A DNA stretch of 64,000 bases from assembly GCA_026168455.1 (NCBI GenBank), contig CM047431.1, positions 61,834,910 to 61,898,909 on the forward strand, written 5' to 3'. A program made the translations under genes and the position numbers. Below are positions 12,364-24,680 of the stretch, piece by piece. The stretch is from Theocolax elegans. Taxonomy: Eukaryota; Arthropoda; Insecta; Hymenoptera; Cerocephalidae. The notes beneath the pieces were generated by a model that had not been told where the DNA came from, made no database searches, and saw nothing but the letters and a program-made list of their open reading frames with translations. The number at the start of each line of letters is the position of its first letter. Position 1 is the stretch's first letter.

Positions 12364-15300
12364 TTATTGCACCGACCTGAGTTCAAGAGCTGGATTCGAG
12401 GTTGATTTGAGCATGTTTGCGGAATTGCTGCTTTTCGAATTTCTGAGATCCTCGAAATCGGGACGCGAATCGTTTCTCAACGACGAGAGAGTCGACTGCG
12501 AATCTTCTCTCGACATCTTCCTTGATTTTCTATGGAAACTAGATCGACGTCCATGTCTCGAGCTTCCATTGGCATCCTCCGAGGTACGATCGTATTCCTG
12601 AGTGTTTTTTATTTGTTGATCGGTTATAAACGCACCCGACACCTCGTTCCCAACAGTTTCGACCGTCGGAGCAACTTGGATCACGATTGGTTGATGCGCC
12701 TCTATAGTCTGTCAAAAAAAAATAAAATAATGATTTTTATCTAAATTGATAGCGGGTAAGCGCTATTTACAATAATTTTTATTATAATTATAATACGTAA
12801 TGTAGAATGTTTATAATAATTAATAAATAAATACGTAGAAATTAACATTATTGTAAATTTCTACCTTACCGACGCGATGATTATAAGCGCACCGGTGTAC
12901 TCAATAATCAATAAAATATCGGGGTAATTTCACTTGATCAAAAAGTAGTATTAAATTGAATAATATAAGAAAACGGACCTCGTCTAAAGTATAAAAAGTA
13001 GCTAATTTTCTACTGGGTTCGGGTTGACTGGAACTCCCCCTTCTCGAGGGTGAATCGTCGGGAGCAGTGATCATGACTGGTATGGGTGTGGGTGGTGTCA
13101 TCGCGTGAGGTTGAGTCATCTGAAGTCCGCCAACCGATGAGGCATAACTTGATCCTGATCCCGAGGTTAAGGAACTACTCGAGTCCATTCTGTAAGCTGC
13201 GAATGTTGCTGAACTCGTTCGTTCTGTAAGAGTCAAATTTATTAATTAATATGAATTTTGTTCAGAATTTTAATAAAAAATTTGTAAAATCATTTGTGTT
13301 GTTATTGTATAACAACGAGTTGCCAATAATGAACTTTTGTTTATTTTATAAGTATATAGTTTTTTTACAGAACGGTGTATCAGTATGAGCGTGTACCTCC
13401 TTTAGCTCGGTGCATCGCTCTGACGTGGTCGAGCTCGGCAGCGGAGCATAGAGGCGTGTCAACCTCGTAGGTATTGTTGAAAAGAGTGTAATTTACTTCG
13501 TATTCGCCAGTTTCCTTGCGAAATGTGATGATGTGCTCAAATCTGTGACCCCAAAGGATTTCTGAGGGTAAGTACGAGCTGCGCGCTTGAGTTGTCATAC
13601 CCGTTGATTCGATTACACCTGTTTCAATCAAAGTAATTTTTATTATTTCGACATATTTACGAACAGTTAAAATTCAATTAACAATTCAACCTGGATGTTA
13701 CATTCGTTAGGTTATCATATGAGTCGCTAGTTACCGACCGAGAATTATTGTTTAAAAAAATTTATGGAAAATTAATCTGTATATTTGTGCAAAGTTAGAA
13801 GAATAAACATTTCCAACGAATCTTTAGAATCATTATACAAGACTGCCCGTATTTATAAAACAATTTCGATATTCGATAACTATTATACCAATCGTCATAA
13901 ATCTGAAAAATTGTAGACTGCATCATAGCAATGGGCGCTATCGCCTATACGTGATTTTTCTTAAATTTTTATAGATATTAACTGAAATAATTTTAAACAT
14001 CGAAAACTGAAAGAAAAATCGGTGACGATAATTTTCACCGATTGGTAGTATGTAATAATATACTGGTTACAAAAAATAGTAACTAAAACAAAATTTAATT
14101 AATTCTATAAAATATTTTATTGAATAGATTCTGAAAAATATTTGTTGGAAACTAAAAAATATTTACTATATATATAAATTATATAGCATATTTTTTCAAA
14201 ATATTTTATTCGATCAATAAATTATTTTTCTCAGTGGTAATGCCGAACTCGTCATTTAATGTTAACTGAATCTCGATCGGTAAAGTCTAAGACTATAGGG
14301 TGTATTAGCAACCGTATTATTTTTTGTTGTTCAGTGTACAGTTTACCTTCGAGAAGAACGATTATTTCAAAACGTTCTCTAAGCATATCGCTTGCGGATA
14401 AATGATACAAAGGCGATTCTTCGTTGATCTTGTGAACGATCGTAGTTGGCCAGATAAAAAATATTTTGTCCTCTTCGCCGTCACCTCCTACTTTAAGTTC
14501 GGTTTGAAAAAATGGCAGTAATTCTCCTTCTCTCGTTACCTACAACGTAAGATATTATATAAACGCATTTTATTCGGAAAGGCAATAGATTTATTCGAAA
14601 ATATAATTCTATATAAATGACTGTTCGAAAGGTTTACCTTTCGCTTGATCATTTGGGCTCTGACGTGGGCCTCGATAATGTGACTTTTCCGCATATCACC
14701 CACTCGGAACATCAAACACGGCTGACCGTCCCTTTGGCATATCACGGCGTTCCGCGAGAACAGAAGGGTTTGCGTGCGTTTTTTCGGTCTCGAGAGTTTC
14801 GCGAACACAATGCCGACCATAAATGCTTGGAGGATCACCCCCGTCATTGACTGTATACACATTATAAAAATAGCTTCTGGGCACTCTTCCGTTGTATGCT
14901 TCGAGCCGTACCTAAAAAATTTGAAAATTTATAAACGCGCGATTTCGAAGAAAGTATCAATAAAGTGTAAGTTCTATATATAATTCATTACTATTTGTAG
15001 TTGGCTTATGCTCGTAATTAGTGAGGTAAATAAAAAAAAAGAAAAACTTGAACTCTTCGAGCTAATACAAATTTTATTGCCTACGTTTTAGTAAGATTTC
15101 GACTCCTCTGTGATACAAAGTAGAATTGTAGTGTAAGAGCCCTGAAGATGACCGTATATACGCGTGATACGGTCGAAACGTTGGCAATAAAATTTGTATT
15201 AGCTCGAAGAGATCGAGTTTTTCCTTTTTTATTTATACCTCATTACTATAGGTATTGATTATCAAAGTTGTTGGACTCCAAAAAATGGGTTATGTTTTTT

Positions 15301-18300
15301 TATAATAATTTTTGGAAAATGTCTATCCTCAAGACCCTTATGCACGCTTTAAATAATATACAGAAATATTTTCAGATTTTGAATTCGTTAGTTATCGTGT
15401 AATGTTTGATGTTTCATTTATACCTTTTTTACTCAATATTACCGTTCAAAAATTGGTTTAATCAATTATTATTACAAAAATAACTTATTTGTTTTACAAA
15501 AAGACGATTATTAGGACCTCGCTTTTGTTTTAACTATCCGTGTTAATTGTTTCATATTTTTAATTCAATATTTTAAATATGAATAATTTTGGGTTTGAAA
15601 AGTGTAGATTCCTATATAATTTGAGCCCGACATTCCGTTAACTTCCTCCATATTGATGTCTCATATGTTTAGCAAATTGACTGGTCAATCATAAACAAAG
15701 GGCAATAAAATTTAAGAATTTTATAAATTATTGTTTTTTATCAATATATAATCTACTATATATATATCCATTCGTATACTATATTTAAGACGATAAAGTA
15801 AAAAGGGTAAAATTGAAGATTGAGTGCACCATGTTAAAAATTTTATTTATTTCAAATGAGGGTATAATATATAGGTAATATTGAAAATTCCTCCATGTGT
15901 TGTACTAAACACCATGATATATTCTAGATTTTACGCAACGGTGCAATTTGTTTAATGCGTGAAATTAACGAATTTCTTGATCTTCCCGCGAGTCTAAAGA
16001 AAAATATCTCGAAAAGATGGATTATAAATTCATCTTAAGAATATACATATAATTACCAAGTGATAAAAATAATTAAACTTCGTAAAAAAAATTTGATTAA
16101 ACATTTGCTTCGTGGGTATTATCTATAATTAAGTTTGAAAGAGAGATAACGAAGTAAGGAGTAAGCTATTTAACACTCGAGTAATATCTAAATAAAGCCC
16201 AAAGACGTATATAAGAGAAAGAATAACATTTGAATTATCCAATGCACCGATATAAGAGAGAGAGAGAGAGATGAGTGTATAAGAAAAAAGGGAATGAATC
16301 GCACTTACCCTATCGTATGTTGGGTTTCAACCGAAAATAGAAAGCAGCTGGTGAATCCATGGATATCTTCGACGCAAGGGACAAAAGTGAAGTTTGAATT
16401 TGAGTCGTTGATCCTTGGGTCAAGGTCGCCGTGAGCGTAGACCACCAGCCACCAGACTAGAGCGAATCCCAGCCAAGATAATAGGAATGTCATGGCGAAC
16501 ACCAAAAGCGTCCAGCGCCATTGTGCGTCTACCAATGTTGTGAAGATATCCTATACCGATCGTCATGATGGTGCAAAAGTACATAAGTACATTCAAAATA
16601 TCAAATAATATAAAAAATACAATCTTCCTTAACTTGACATGACTTGATAATAAAGTTTTCTGTTATGACTTGCTTTGGCAAGGTGCACATTATATTTAAA
16701 TTTTTTAGATTATTTAAGAAATTGATTAATAATCTTTTAATTTTGTTAAATTCTTTATAGTTAAGATGCGAATAATTTACAAGTAAGAATTGTGATTTTG
16801 ATACGAGTTCAGTGAATTAATTAATGTTCGCAATTGACATGAATTAACATTTAAATTAAATATGATTATATTACAAAAAATTAATAAGAATAAATAAATT
16901 AAGATTAAATATTCACGTATCTGTAAATAATACTTTATGCGTATTATAATTCATATCGAATAAGAATTTTCCTTGCAATTATAAAATTTCGAAAAATGAT
17001 TATTTTCGTCAAGTCATATATTCATTACAAAAAAAAATTTGTAATAGTAAAGGAATATTTCTCAACTATTAAGAAATTAACAATGATAAAAAAAATTCTT
17101 TGACTGAAAGAATCGTTTATCTCAGTGTATACATATATATATAAATTAAAAAAACGCGAGCGGTTTACCTGCAGGTAACGTCGTCGACGTTTAGCCACGT
17201 TACCCTGGACGACGTTGCAGTCGCCGTGTTTGAAGACGACTCTCTTTCTAACTCGTCTCGAGCTGAATCTCGTTTGTCGGTACCTGGAACAACGACGCAA
17301 TCATTGCGAGGTTCGACACAAAGAGAAAAAAATATGGGGAAAGATTCAAAGAAAATTGTACGCGTCGGCCTTGCGATCTTTCGGTTATCAAAGAGAGGGA
17401 CACATTTAAATCGGTACACGCGCGCACGAGACTCGTTGCCAACATTTGAGAGAACGCGACGCGGGTAATATACAGTCACGTCAAACACGGATGTTCCGTT
17501 TATACAGAGATTTTATTTATTTACTTTTTTCTGACATATCCACTTATATTCCATAATTTTTTTCATTCATTTTCGCGATGTCTGTTTGCGAATGTGAGTA
17601 ACATTTTGTTTAACCGCTTTCTTCGTAGCAATATATGTATACCATATGGTGAACAATTATAAGATAAGATATGGTAACACACGTGTATTATACATGTATA
17701 CCTGTTATAGAAACGTTTTTAGTTTAATTGGATCGATACGCGCAATAGGCATAAACGCATATATATATAGGATTAAATAGAGAATTACGTTTAAGAACGA
17801 CAATACTATTACTATGCGTGGACACCGATGGAAATACTATTTTTAGTTTGAGGAAAACTAAATTTTTCATGTTATTTGATGTATTGGCCTGCTTCGCGTT
17901 TAAAAATACATTGATAAACCGAGAAGCGCGTATGTACGTGTGACCTGAAACTAGTAATTTGTATATACAACATTTTTCATCAATCTTTCCAAGGTTTAAA
18001 ATTTCACATCTTTTTTTTTTGCTTGAACGTATATCCGTTCGTATTTTTTATAATAGGGATATTAATTCGATGCAATCTAATATATATTTACGTTTTTTCA
18101 TTAGCTTTTTACCACTTTAGTTATATACTCTATAATATAAAATAATAATACGAAGATTACACATTTTTTTCATAAATTATGTATATACATGTCCAATTAT
18201 ACGTTGCGGTCAGAATTTACTTATTAAATATTATTATAAAGGATCAGTTGTGCCGATTTCGTTATAATCTGTACAAATTGATTTAATTCTACATTTTTTC

Positions 18301-21300
18301 TTTTGGCGTTAATTTTATATATCGAATAACAGTTGGTTTAATCGTGCTGTCTTGAAAGAAAGAGAGATGTTATAAAGAGCGGATATCTTTTGTTTGTAAG
18401 CTACGCATATACCTAATAGGTTTGTATATAATTTCATTTAAGGTAAATATTACGCGTAATTTCCTAGTCTCAAATTAGAAAGTTTGAATCATTTTCATCG
18501 CAGTGAATCGTCGAGCGCGTGATCATTGACTTTACATTTTGCAAATCAACTTCGACGTAGATTTTCAATGTTGTTCAATTTTAGTTTACTACTTTACCAT
18601 CGTTTAAATTAAACAAGAATGGCCATGAAATACGTACACTGACACTCAGTCAAAAACAAAACTGATGGTTAATTTTGGTCTTTTATCAAATTATCTTTTT
18701 TCAAAAATGAATAGTATTTTCAAATCAAACACATTTGCAATTGTTCTCTGATAATTACAATTAAATTCAAATGATTATCTCTATAGTAACAATTTCGCCA
18801 GTTTTTATGTTTTGAGGTTAAAAATTTTTATTGTAGTTGTAGGTTGGAAGTTTAGAGACATTTATAATTTTTTTAATACTACTATTTAATAAAATATATA
18901 TTCATTTATTGGTTTTGTTTTAAATTCGAAAAATTATATCTAAACTATTAATTAACAAACTTAAAAAATTCATACGATTATCTTAGTATGTAAAAAAGCG
19001 TATATATTGAATATTTTAAAAAAATCATTATTGGTAAACAAATTTTTGGTAGGTTATTTTGATTAATAAAGGTATAAATTTTTCATCTAAACAATATTCA
19101 GTAATTAACGGTTTAAAAATCGAAAAATACTATTTGAGTATATTGTTTAATGCATTCCAAAAATTAATTTCTTTGTTTATAAAGATACTTAATGAATGCC
19201 CACATTTTGTGTCCGACAATCCTTTAGAACCGATTAAATTAATTTTGGTTTCAATCGGTCATCATCGAGTTTTCTAATCGAGTATTGTCGGAGTAATAAC
19301 TTACAAATAATCGGTTAAAAACCACTCATAACTGCCACAAAAATTAATCGGTTGTAATCGTATTTGACGAGTCGTAGTCTCGAATGTAACAAAATATTAA
19401 CATACCGTGATTTTATTAATAAAATTTAATTTCAACTGATTCATTTTTCTATAAGTGGTTTGAATTGGTTTTAATTGCTTATTTCGGTTTATACCGGTTA
19501 TAATCCGCTATTACCCAATTAGAAAACGTGATTATAAATTAATTGTAATCGTCAAAATGATAATTTCGGCATGGTTCGAGTAGTAAAGACATGTAATTTT
19601 TTATACTTATATAGATAATATTTTTCGTTTGTGTAGGTAAATTCCGTTAACTTTTAAACAAATGACTACAGCTTTTAAAATATCCGTTTTATACACTTCT
19701 GCTTTTAAGTTTTTTTTTTTATGTCTTTACCGGTCATCGTGACTCACAGCAAGCGTATACGGCAATTCGATATTACGGAAATGACGCGTGTTCCGGGTAA
19801 TAAAAAGGAAGCTTACAATTGGAAATAAATTTTTTAAATATTTATACATTATTTTATAGGTGGGCGTATAGTGTCGGTTAAAAATATTAGGAATATGACG
19901 TTAATTCGCAAGTACAATTATTGGGCTTTGATCGTGGCCGTTCGCGTTTTTGAAACGTTACCATCAGATGGCCGTAACCATGGGAATGCACCAACGAAAT
20001 TGCGTAATTTTAGATTGCTCGGCCGGCAGGTACACAGTATACCTATACGTATGCGAAATGCTTCTAAATTTACGTAGACCAAGTCGTCGTTTCACTAACT
20101 AGGTATATAAGTACAAATAACTTGGAGTAAATTATAAGTTCACGGTATTATAATTAACCATCGTTCAGTCGACTTAACCTCAAACGTTATTTTAATATAT
20201 ACACTGCAGTGTACACGACTTATACATTTAAATTCGCGTCGAAAAAATGTATTAAAAATAATATATAAAACATTGAACAGATGGTGGAACATTTTGAGTA
20301 AGAGTGGTGAGGAGTTTAAAATTTAAGTATAATTGAGAAATGTATCGTGGATTACGTTCACTTGGATTAACGAACTCGACGATTCACACCAAAACCACGC
20401 GTTAACGAGATTCGAATATTTCTATTAGGTGGTCCGAGCCAAAGAAATTTTAAGCATCCACCTCGAATATTGCCAATATATTAATACGACGCGTAAAGAG
20501 ACACTTTTATTCCACTTGAGCGTTAAACGAGGACGTGCAAAAGTTCGACTAAATTTTGTGCTCTCGAGAGGGTATACATATATATATATATATATATATG
20601 AAATACAGCATTCACACCAAGGATTCGTGAGTTTATATTTATGCATATATATATATATATATATAGGTGTATCCACAGGGTTACCAATTATGGACGTTTA
20701 CCTTTGTATTTTAAATGCTCGGTGATTGATTTTCTCACGAATGTCTGATGGGTGGGTGTTACGAACTACCTTGGACGAGCCAATTACAACGAGCTCGATC
20801 GAATCTCTTAATCGTCTAAATAAAAAAGTGTGTATAGATAGCGTTTAAAATTCACAAAATAAAGATGTTCACATCGATGCCAATAAAAGTTATAGGGAAC
20901 GCACACTGGTATGTACATAAAAAAGAAGGTATAAAAGATTTAAAAAGAGCGTAGGTATACATATTATATGTATTATCGATGAGAACGCACGAGGTTGAAA
21001 AAAATAAAGAAAGAAAGAAAGAAAGAAAGCAATAAGGAACCACCCGCACACCATCGTCGAATCTCGCGTGTCCCACATCTGTTGGCTAAGCGTGCACGCG
21101 GTTTATTTTCGAATCTCGGCCGCGAATCCAGTTCCCGTCTGTAGAACGCTATAAGGTGCAGATATACATCCCGTACTTCTGGCATTCTTCGTGCCACGCT
21201 GCTTCACCGGACGAGGTTGCCTTAACCACGAGCATCGACACTTGGGATATCGCTCGACGCAATCCAGCGAATCCACTCAGACCCGAATCCCCGAGATGTT

Positions 21301-24021
21301 GCCGAGTTTGCTCCGGCTCGGTCATCTTGAATCAATCGGTGTCGTCGAGGGATCGACGTGGAAATGTATATTATGGTGGATCCCGGCATACGCCGGGATG
21401 CGGACGGTGCACCCGCCCGAGATTAACTGACCGAGGGCTGGGTTTGGACCTCGGCCACTCGAAGAAAACCGAGGTGTTGCCAAGGTTCGCGTGACGTCGT
21501 CGCATCTCCTAACGTCGTCGTCTTCAATTATTTAACTTTCGTTTATGTCGCCACTACACGCTCCTGCTTCTTTCCTTCCCGCTACTTCTCGCCTTCGATC
21601 TCACGCGTTCGTAACCTCTACGGTTCAGTATCTCTCTATTTTCGATCATATCCCGATTTCATCCGATATGCTCTTATACACGGTTCTTACTTGTTTATTC
21701 GATCGCCGCACACCGCGTCATTATTCGACGATATCGTTTCGTTACGGTATTACTGGGTTTCCATGATGCGTGTATTCTTGGCTTCGAAATTCAATCGGTT
21801 CTCGAATATTTCACCTGCCGACTGCGATCGTGCACTTTATTTCGGATCTAATCAAAAATATCTTCCAAACGTTAGAAAATCCATTGACTAACGCGATCGA
21901 TCGAACTTTTATTCAACGATACGCTAATCGAGTAGATTTATAATTGATAGAAAAAAAAGCTACTCGTGCACCCTTATACTAGAAATATTAATCACTAAAA
22001 AAGAGAAAAAAGTCAAATAAAATTTATGAGTAATAGCATTAACGAAATCTCGAAACTTTCAGATTGCTCTCGGAGTTTCCGATGAACTTAGAAAATCTTG
22101 TAAATTCAGATCATATATTTACGAATACGAATACGATATTATCATGTATTTACCTTGACAATTTATAATAACTCCATAATTAATTTAAAACCTATGTAAA
22201 ATTAGAATTGCACTTCAAACACGAGAAAAATTGATTAATCGCTCATTTTATTAAAACGATCTATATTATATATTGCTTATTAAATGAAATCTAAACGGCC
22301 TCACATTTCAATTTTTGAAAGTGATACACTCTAAGAGAATGTGATTGATGGTTATATACATTTTTGTTGAATATATTTCCCGAGAATGTAACGCGATTTA
22401 TTTTGACGATGAAGCACGCAGGGTGGAAGGGCGAAAGTTTAAGAAAAGCTCGAAGTTTCTAGTCTCGAAAGCAGATCGCAGGGATGCTATTTTCGTTATG
22501 TTACACGAGAAGGAGAAGCAAAACTCTCTCTCTCTCTCTCGACCACGTGCTCCATTTCCACGTTATAGTTGATCGATGAAGCTGATTTTCGATAGTTCTT
22601 AGGTTTCAATGTAAGTTCTAGTATAACCGTAGGATTGAGTAATAATAATTTCATAATCATCCTACTACTACTTATTAGGAGAGTGACAGCCTGTGAGTGA
22701 CGGATCTTAACAAAAGTTTGGGTTGTACATGTATGTTCCTAGTATTAAAATATGAAGATATCGAGATTTTTAAATCCTAACGCTTAACAGACTATACCAT
22801 AGTCAATGTTTATCCTCCCTACCTTATCGGGAAGCGCGATTATTGATAATAATTTTGTAAATAAAACAGTACGTGAAAAAAATAAAAGTATCGTTTGTCA
22901 ATAATCTCATGATTATTATGTGCTGAATTTGAAACTAAAATATTATTGCATTTTCGAGAAAAGTTCTTACCAACAAATGTGAATCTAACCTCCAACAAGG
23001 TGGAAACATTTGATATTTTTGGTAAGACTTTTGTCGAAAAAGCAATAATATTTCAGTTTCAAATTCAGCACGTAATAATCATGAGATTATTGACAAACGA
23101 AGGCGCCTTTCTCTTATTTTTTCGCATACTTTTTTATTTTTGTATTAATTAATTATTAGAAATTGAGTATGGAACCCTCTTAAATGTACCAATGTAAGGC
23201 CACTAAGCAGATTTTGAAAGATATTACTCAAACCAAAACTACAACAAAACTGAGATTAAGTAGTTTAGATTAAAAAAAAATACGTTCAAAAATATTGACT
23301 TGGAACAAAGATAAAGGAAAAATAAGAAGGTAATGAAATTTTCGCTTAAAAAGTCAAATAATTTGTAGTATTAAATTTTTGTCAAAATTTGAAATGCTTA
23401 TTGGTCCTATAACTCTGTACCAATTTGATATTTGTGTGCTGATTGTTTTTAAATCTGAAACACTTCATCATAGCTCTTTCTGTGGTTTCGAGTTTGAGTG
23501 TATAACTATGTTTGTTTCTCCGAGTTGTAAACAATGAAAGTGAAAGAAATAATTTTTTCAATTGCTTTAATGACCTGTAAGTTTGATAAATTTGAGTGTT
23601 AGGGTCTAAAAATCTTGATTTCTTCATATTTTTATATTAAAAAGCACAAACTAGAGTTTGGTTGAGCACTCTTATGGTTAGACAAAAATTAAGTAGATTT
23701 TTAGTAGAAATTTCACTTATCTCCTAGGAAAAATATCAGTTTCGGCGAATAAATTGTTTGATGTAATAAAATGTACAGTACTGACCTATTGATAAGCGGG
23801 CCAGTTTCGGTTTTGAAACTGATCCTACTGCCATTCCTCCGATGACCGAGAACGATCGATGGATTTCGGTGTCTTGGTGCGATCAAATCCTCCTCGGCTG
23901 CATCGTGGAATTCGTCCAGATCTACGGGTGCCGTGTCGGCGGTCAACGTTCCCGTACCCGAGCTCGATATTCGCTCGAGTTGACTCGAGGACGAACGGTG
24001 GACGCGTGGTGTCATCCTCAT
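12364..24021 (-). CDS. Irk: Inward-rectifier potassium (Kir) channel, 8 coding exons, 623 aa
   Basis: Coding exons in transcript order are 24021-23786, 17283-17169, 16550-16309, 14911-14638, 14539-14347, 13618-13397, 13223-12979 and 12708-12364. Their sum is 1872 nt, in frame throughout. The product is a plasma-membrane tetrameric K+ channel that sets resting potential. Visible parts: a disordered Ser/Arg-rich N-terminus; [17 protein letters not shown]; slide helix [13 protein letters not shown] (118-130); M1 at about 131-155; pore cysteine C176; selectivity filter TIGYG (196-200, split by intron 3); C208, which would pair with C176; M2 at about 210-236; PIP2-type RPKKR (239-243); and the conserved cytoplasmic domain ([21 protein letters not shown]). 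The M2 rectification position is Gln226. The Ser-rich C-terminus is longer than in vertebrate Kir2. Two NXT/NXS sites (N165, N170) lie in the M1-pore loop. The start is uncertain because the frame stays open upstream to the acceptor near 24059. The family is certain; Irk1 versus Irk2 is not resolved. Confidence 0.93.
12901..12978 (-). other. Possible retained-intron C-terminus of Kir
   Basis: Coding exon 7 ends at an atypical donor (GAG|GTCCGTTT). If it is not used, the frame continues about 25 codons into the intron and stops at 12901. This would give a shorter channel lacking the 114-residue last exon. The spliced form joins cleanly in phase 0 to the acceptor at 12708. Confidence 0.3.
15019..15245. 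repeat. Short inverted-repeat element in a Kir intron
   Basis: Arms of about 75 bp run inward from TAGTGAGGTAAATAAA at 15019 and outward to TTTATTTATACCTCATTA at 15245. They share the block CTTCGAGCTAATACAAATTT and its complement. The right half carries a compact stem (150-157 paired with 167-174, within 15142-15179) between CTGAAGA and GAAAC. No ORF is present. It lies in the intron between Kir coding exons 3 and 4. Confidence 0.7.
15268..15638. repeat. Dispersed repeat family B, copy 2 (diverged)
   Basis: This is a diverged copy of the 25733-26108 repeat. It begins TTGTTGGACTCCAAAAAATGG and ends GAGCCCGACATTCCG, an imperfect terminal inverted repeat. Internal blocks such as CTTTTGTTTTAACTATCC match the other copies. 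It lies in the Kir intron between coding exons 3 and 4. Confidence 0.55.
17284..22670. other. Large Kir intron, left part
   Basis: No further coding exon is evident between Kir exons 1 and 2. TA microsatellites lie at about 20577-20599 and 20647-20664, an AAAG tetranucleotide run at 21007-21029 and a CT run at 22524-22540. A CpG-rich patch at 21.1-21.9 kb is listed separately. Confidence 0.5.
21060..21890 (-). promoter_or_regulatory. CpG-rich patch in a Kir intron, possible alternative promoter
   Basis: About 800 bp is clearly richer in G+C and CpG than the intron around it. It contains a perfect short hairpin (CCCGGC/GCCGGG near 21385). On the minus strand a good donor (ACAA|GTAAGAACC, exon end at 21691) could close a 5' UTR exon. 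Several short ORFs cross it, but none has a recognisable domain. An alternative Kir start site here is an inference. Confidence 0.3.
22671..23681. mobile_element. Foldback element family C, copy 1, with palindromic core A
   Basis: The ends are imperfect inverted repeats (TTATTAGGAGAGTGACAG at the left; GAGCACTCTTATGGTTAG at the right), similar to those of the elements at 25.4 and 55.3 kb. A matching inner block occurs in both arms (ATATGAAGATATCGAGATTT against its complement near 23600). The core holds a second, tighter palindrome at 22891-23100. No transposase frame is visible. The element sits in the intron between Kir coding exons 1 and 2. Confidence 0.6.
22891..23100. repeat. Palindromic repeat family A, copy 1
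   Basis: Two arms of about 90-100 bp are inverted copies. The left begins TCGTTTGTCAATAATCTCAT and the right ends ATGAGATTATTGACAAACGA. Only about 15-20 bp separate them, so the transcript could fold into a long hairpin. A second copy lies at about 56350-56620. Confidence 0.8.
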
Positions 24022-24112
24022 CGAATCGATTCTTTGATCGAATGTGCCGCATCCTGAGACACCTTACCTGTGTTACATGCAAAACGTAGTTGTTATTGAC
24101 CGAGTGAATTAA

Positions 24113-24676
24113 GGTGGTTCTTACCTTATATATAAACGTTTTTCAAAGTAATTATTAGTTTTAGTTTTATCAACATTATATATCCAATAGAGGTACAAAT
24201 GAAAAAATCACGAGTTTAAGAAGGAGTATCAATTTTTTATAAATAAATTCGTATCGCGTTACTTATCAAAATTTCATGACAAAGTACTGGAATTTTTTTT
24301 GTTTCTTAACCAAATCGAAACGTATTTGGGCTCATTTTGTTCCTCAATTAATTTCATGAGGAGTTGCCGATACGATCTGAGTGATTGAAACTACTGATAA
24401 AGCGTAAATTACAATTGTTTACTAAAATAATTCGAATAGCAATTTTTGTAAACATTTTTTCAGTAAGAAAATACGTTTGATTTGGTTAAGAAACAATAAG
24501 GGTTCCAGTACTTTGTCATGAAATTTTGATAACGCAATACGAATTTATTTATAAAAAATTGTTACTCCTTCTTGAACTTTTGATTTTTCCATTTGTACCT
24601 CTACTAGATATATAATGTTGATAAAACCAAAAATAATAATTACTTTTAAAAAGGTTTATGTAAGACAAGAACCCCC
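24113..24676. mobile_element. TTAA-flanked foldback element (piggyBac-like MITE)
   Basis: Inverted arms of about 215 bp run from GGTGGTTCTTACC at 24113 and to CAAGAACCCCC at 24676, with a loop of about 145 bp. Each end abuts TTAA (24109-24112 and 24677-24680), the piggyBac target signature. Shared arm blocks include AGTACTGGAA, CATGACAAAGTA and TTATTTATAAAAAATT with their complements. No ORF is present. It sits less than 100 bp upstream of the first Kir coding exon, probably in the 5' UTR intron. Confidence 0.8.
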
Positions 24677-24680
24677 TTAA

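Noticed and set aside
12122..12601. 159-codon plus-strand ORF
   Set aside because: It overlaps the last Kir coding exon antisense over much of its length, and its extent is explained by Kir codon structure. It has no domain.
22345..22572. 75-codon plus-strand ORF with basic and acidic residues
   Set aside because: It has no splice borders or recognisable domain, lies inside a Kir intron on the opposite strand and ends in a CT microsatellite.
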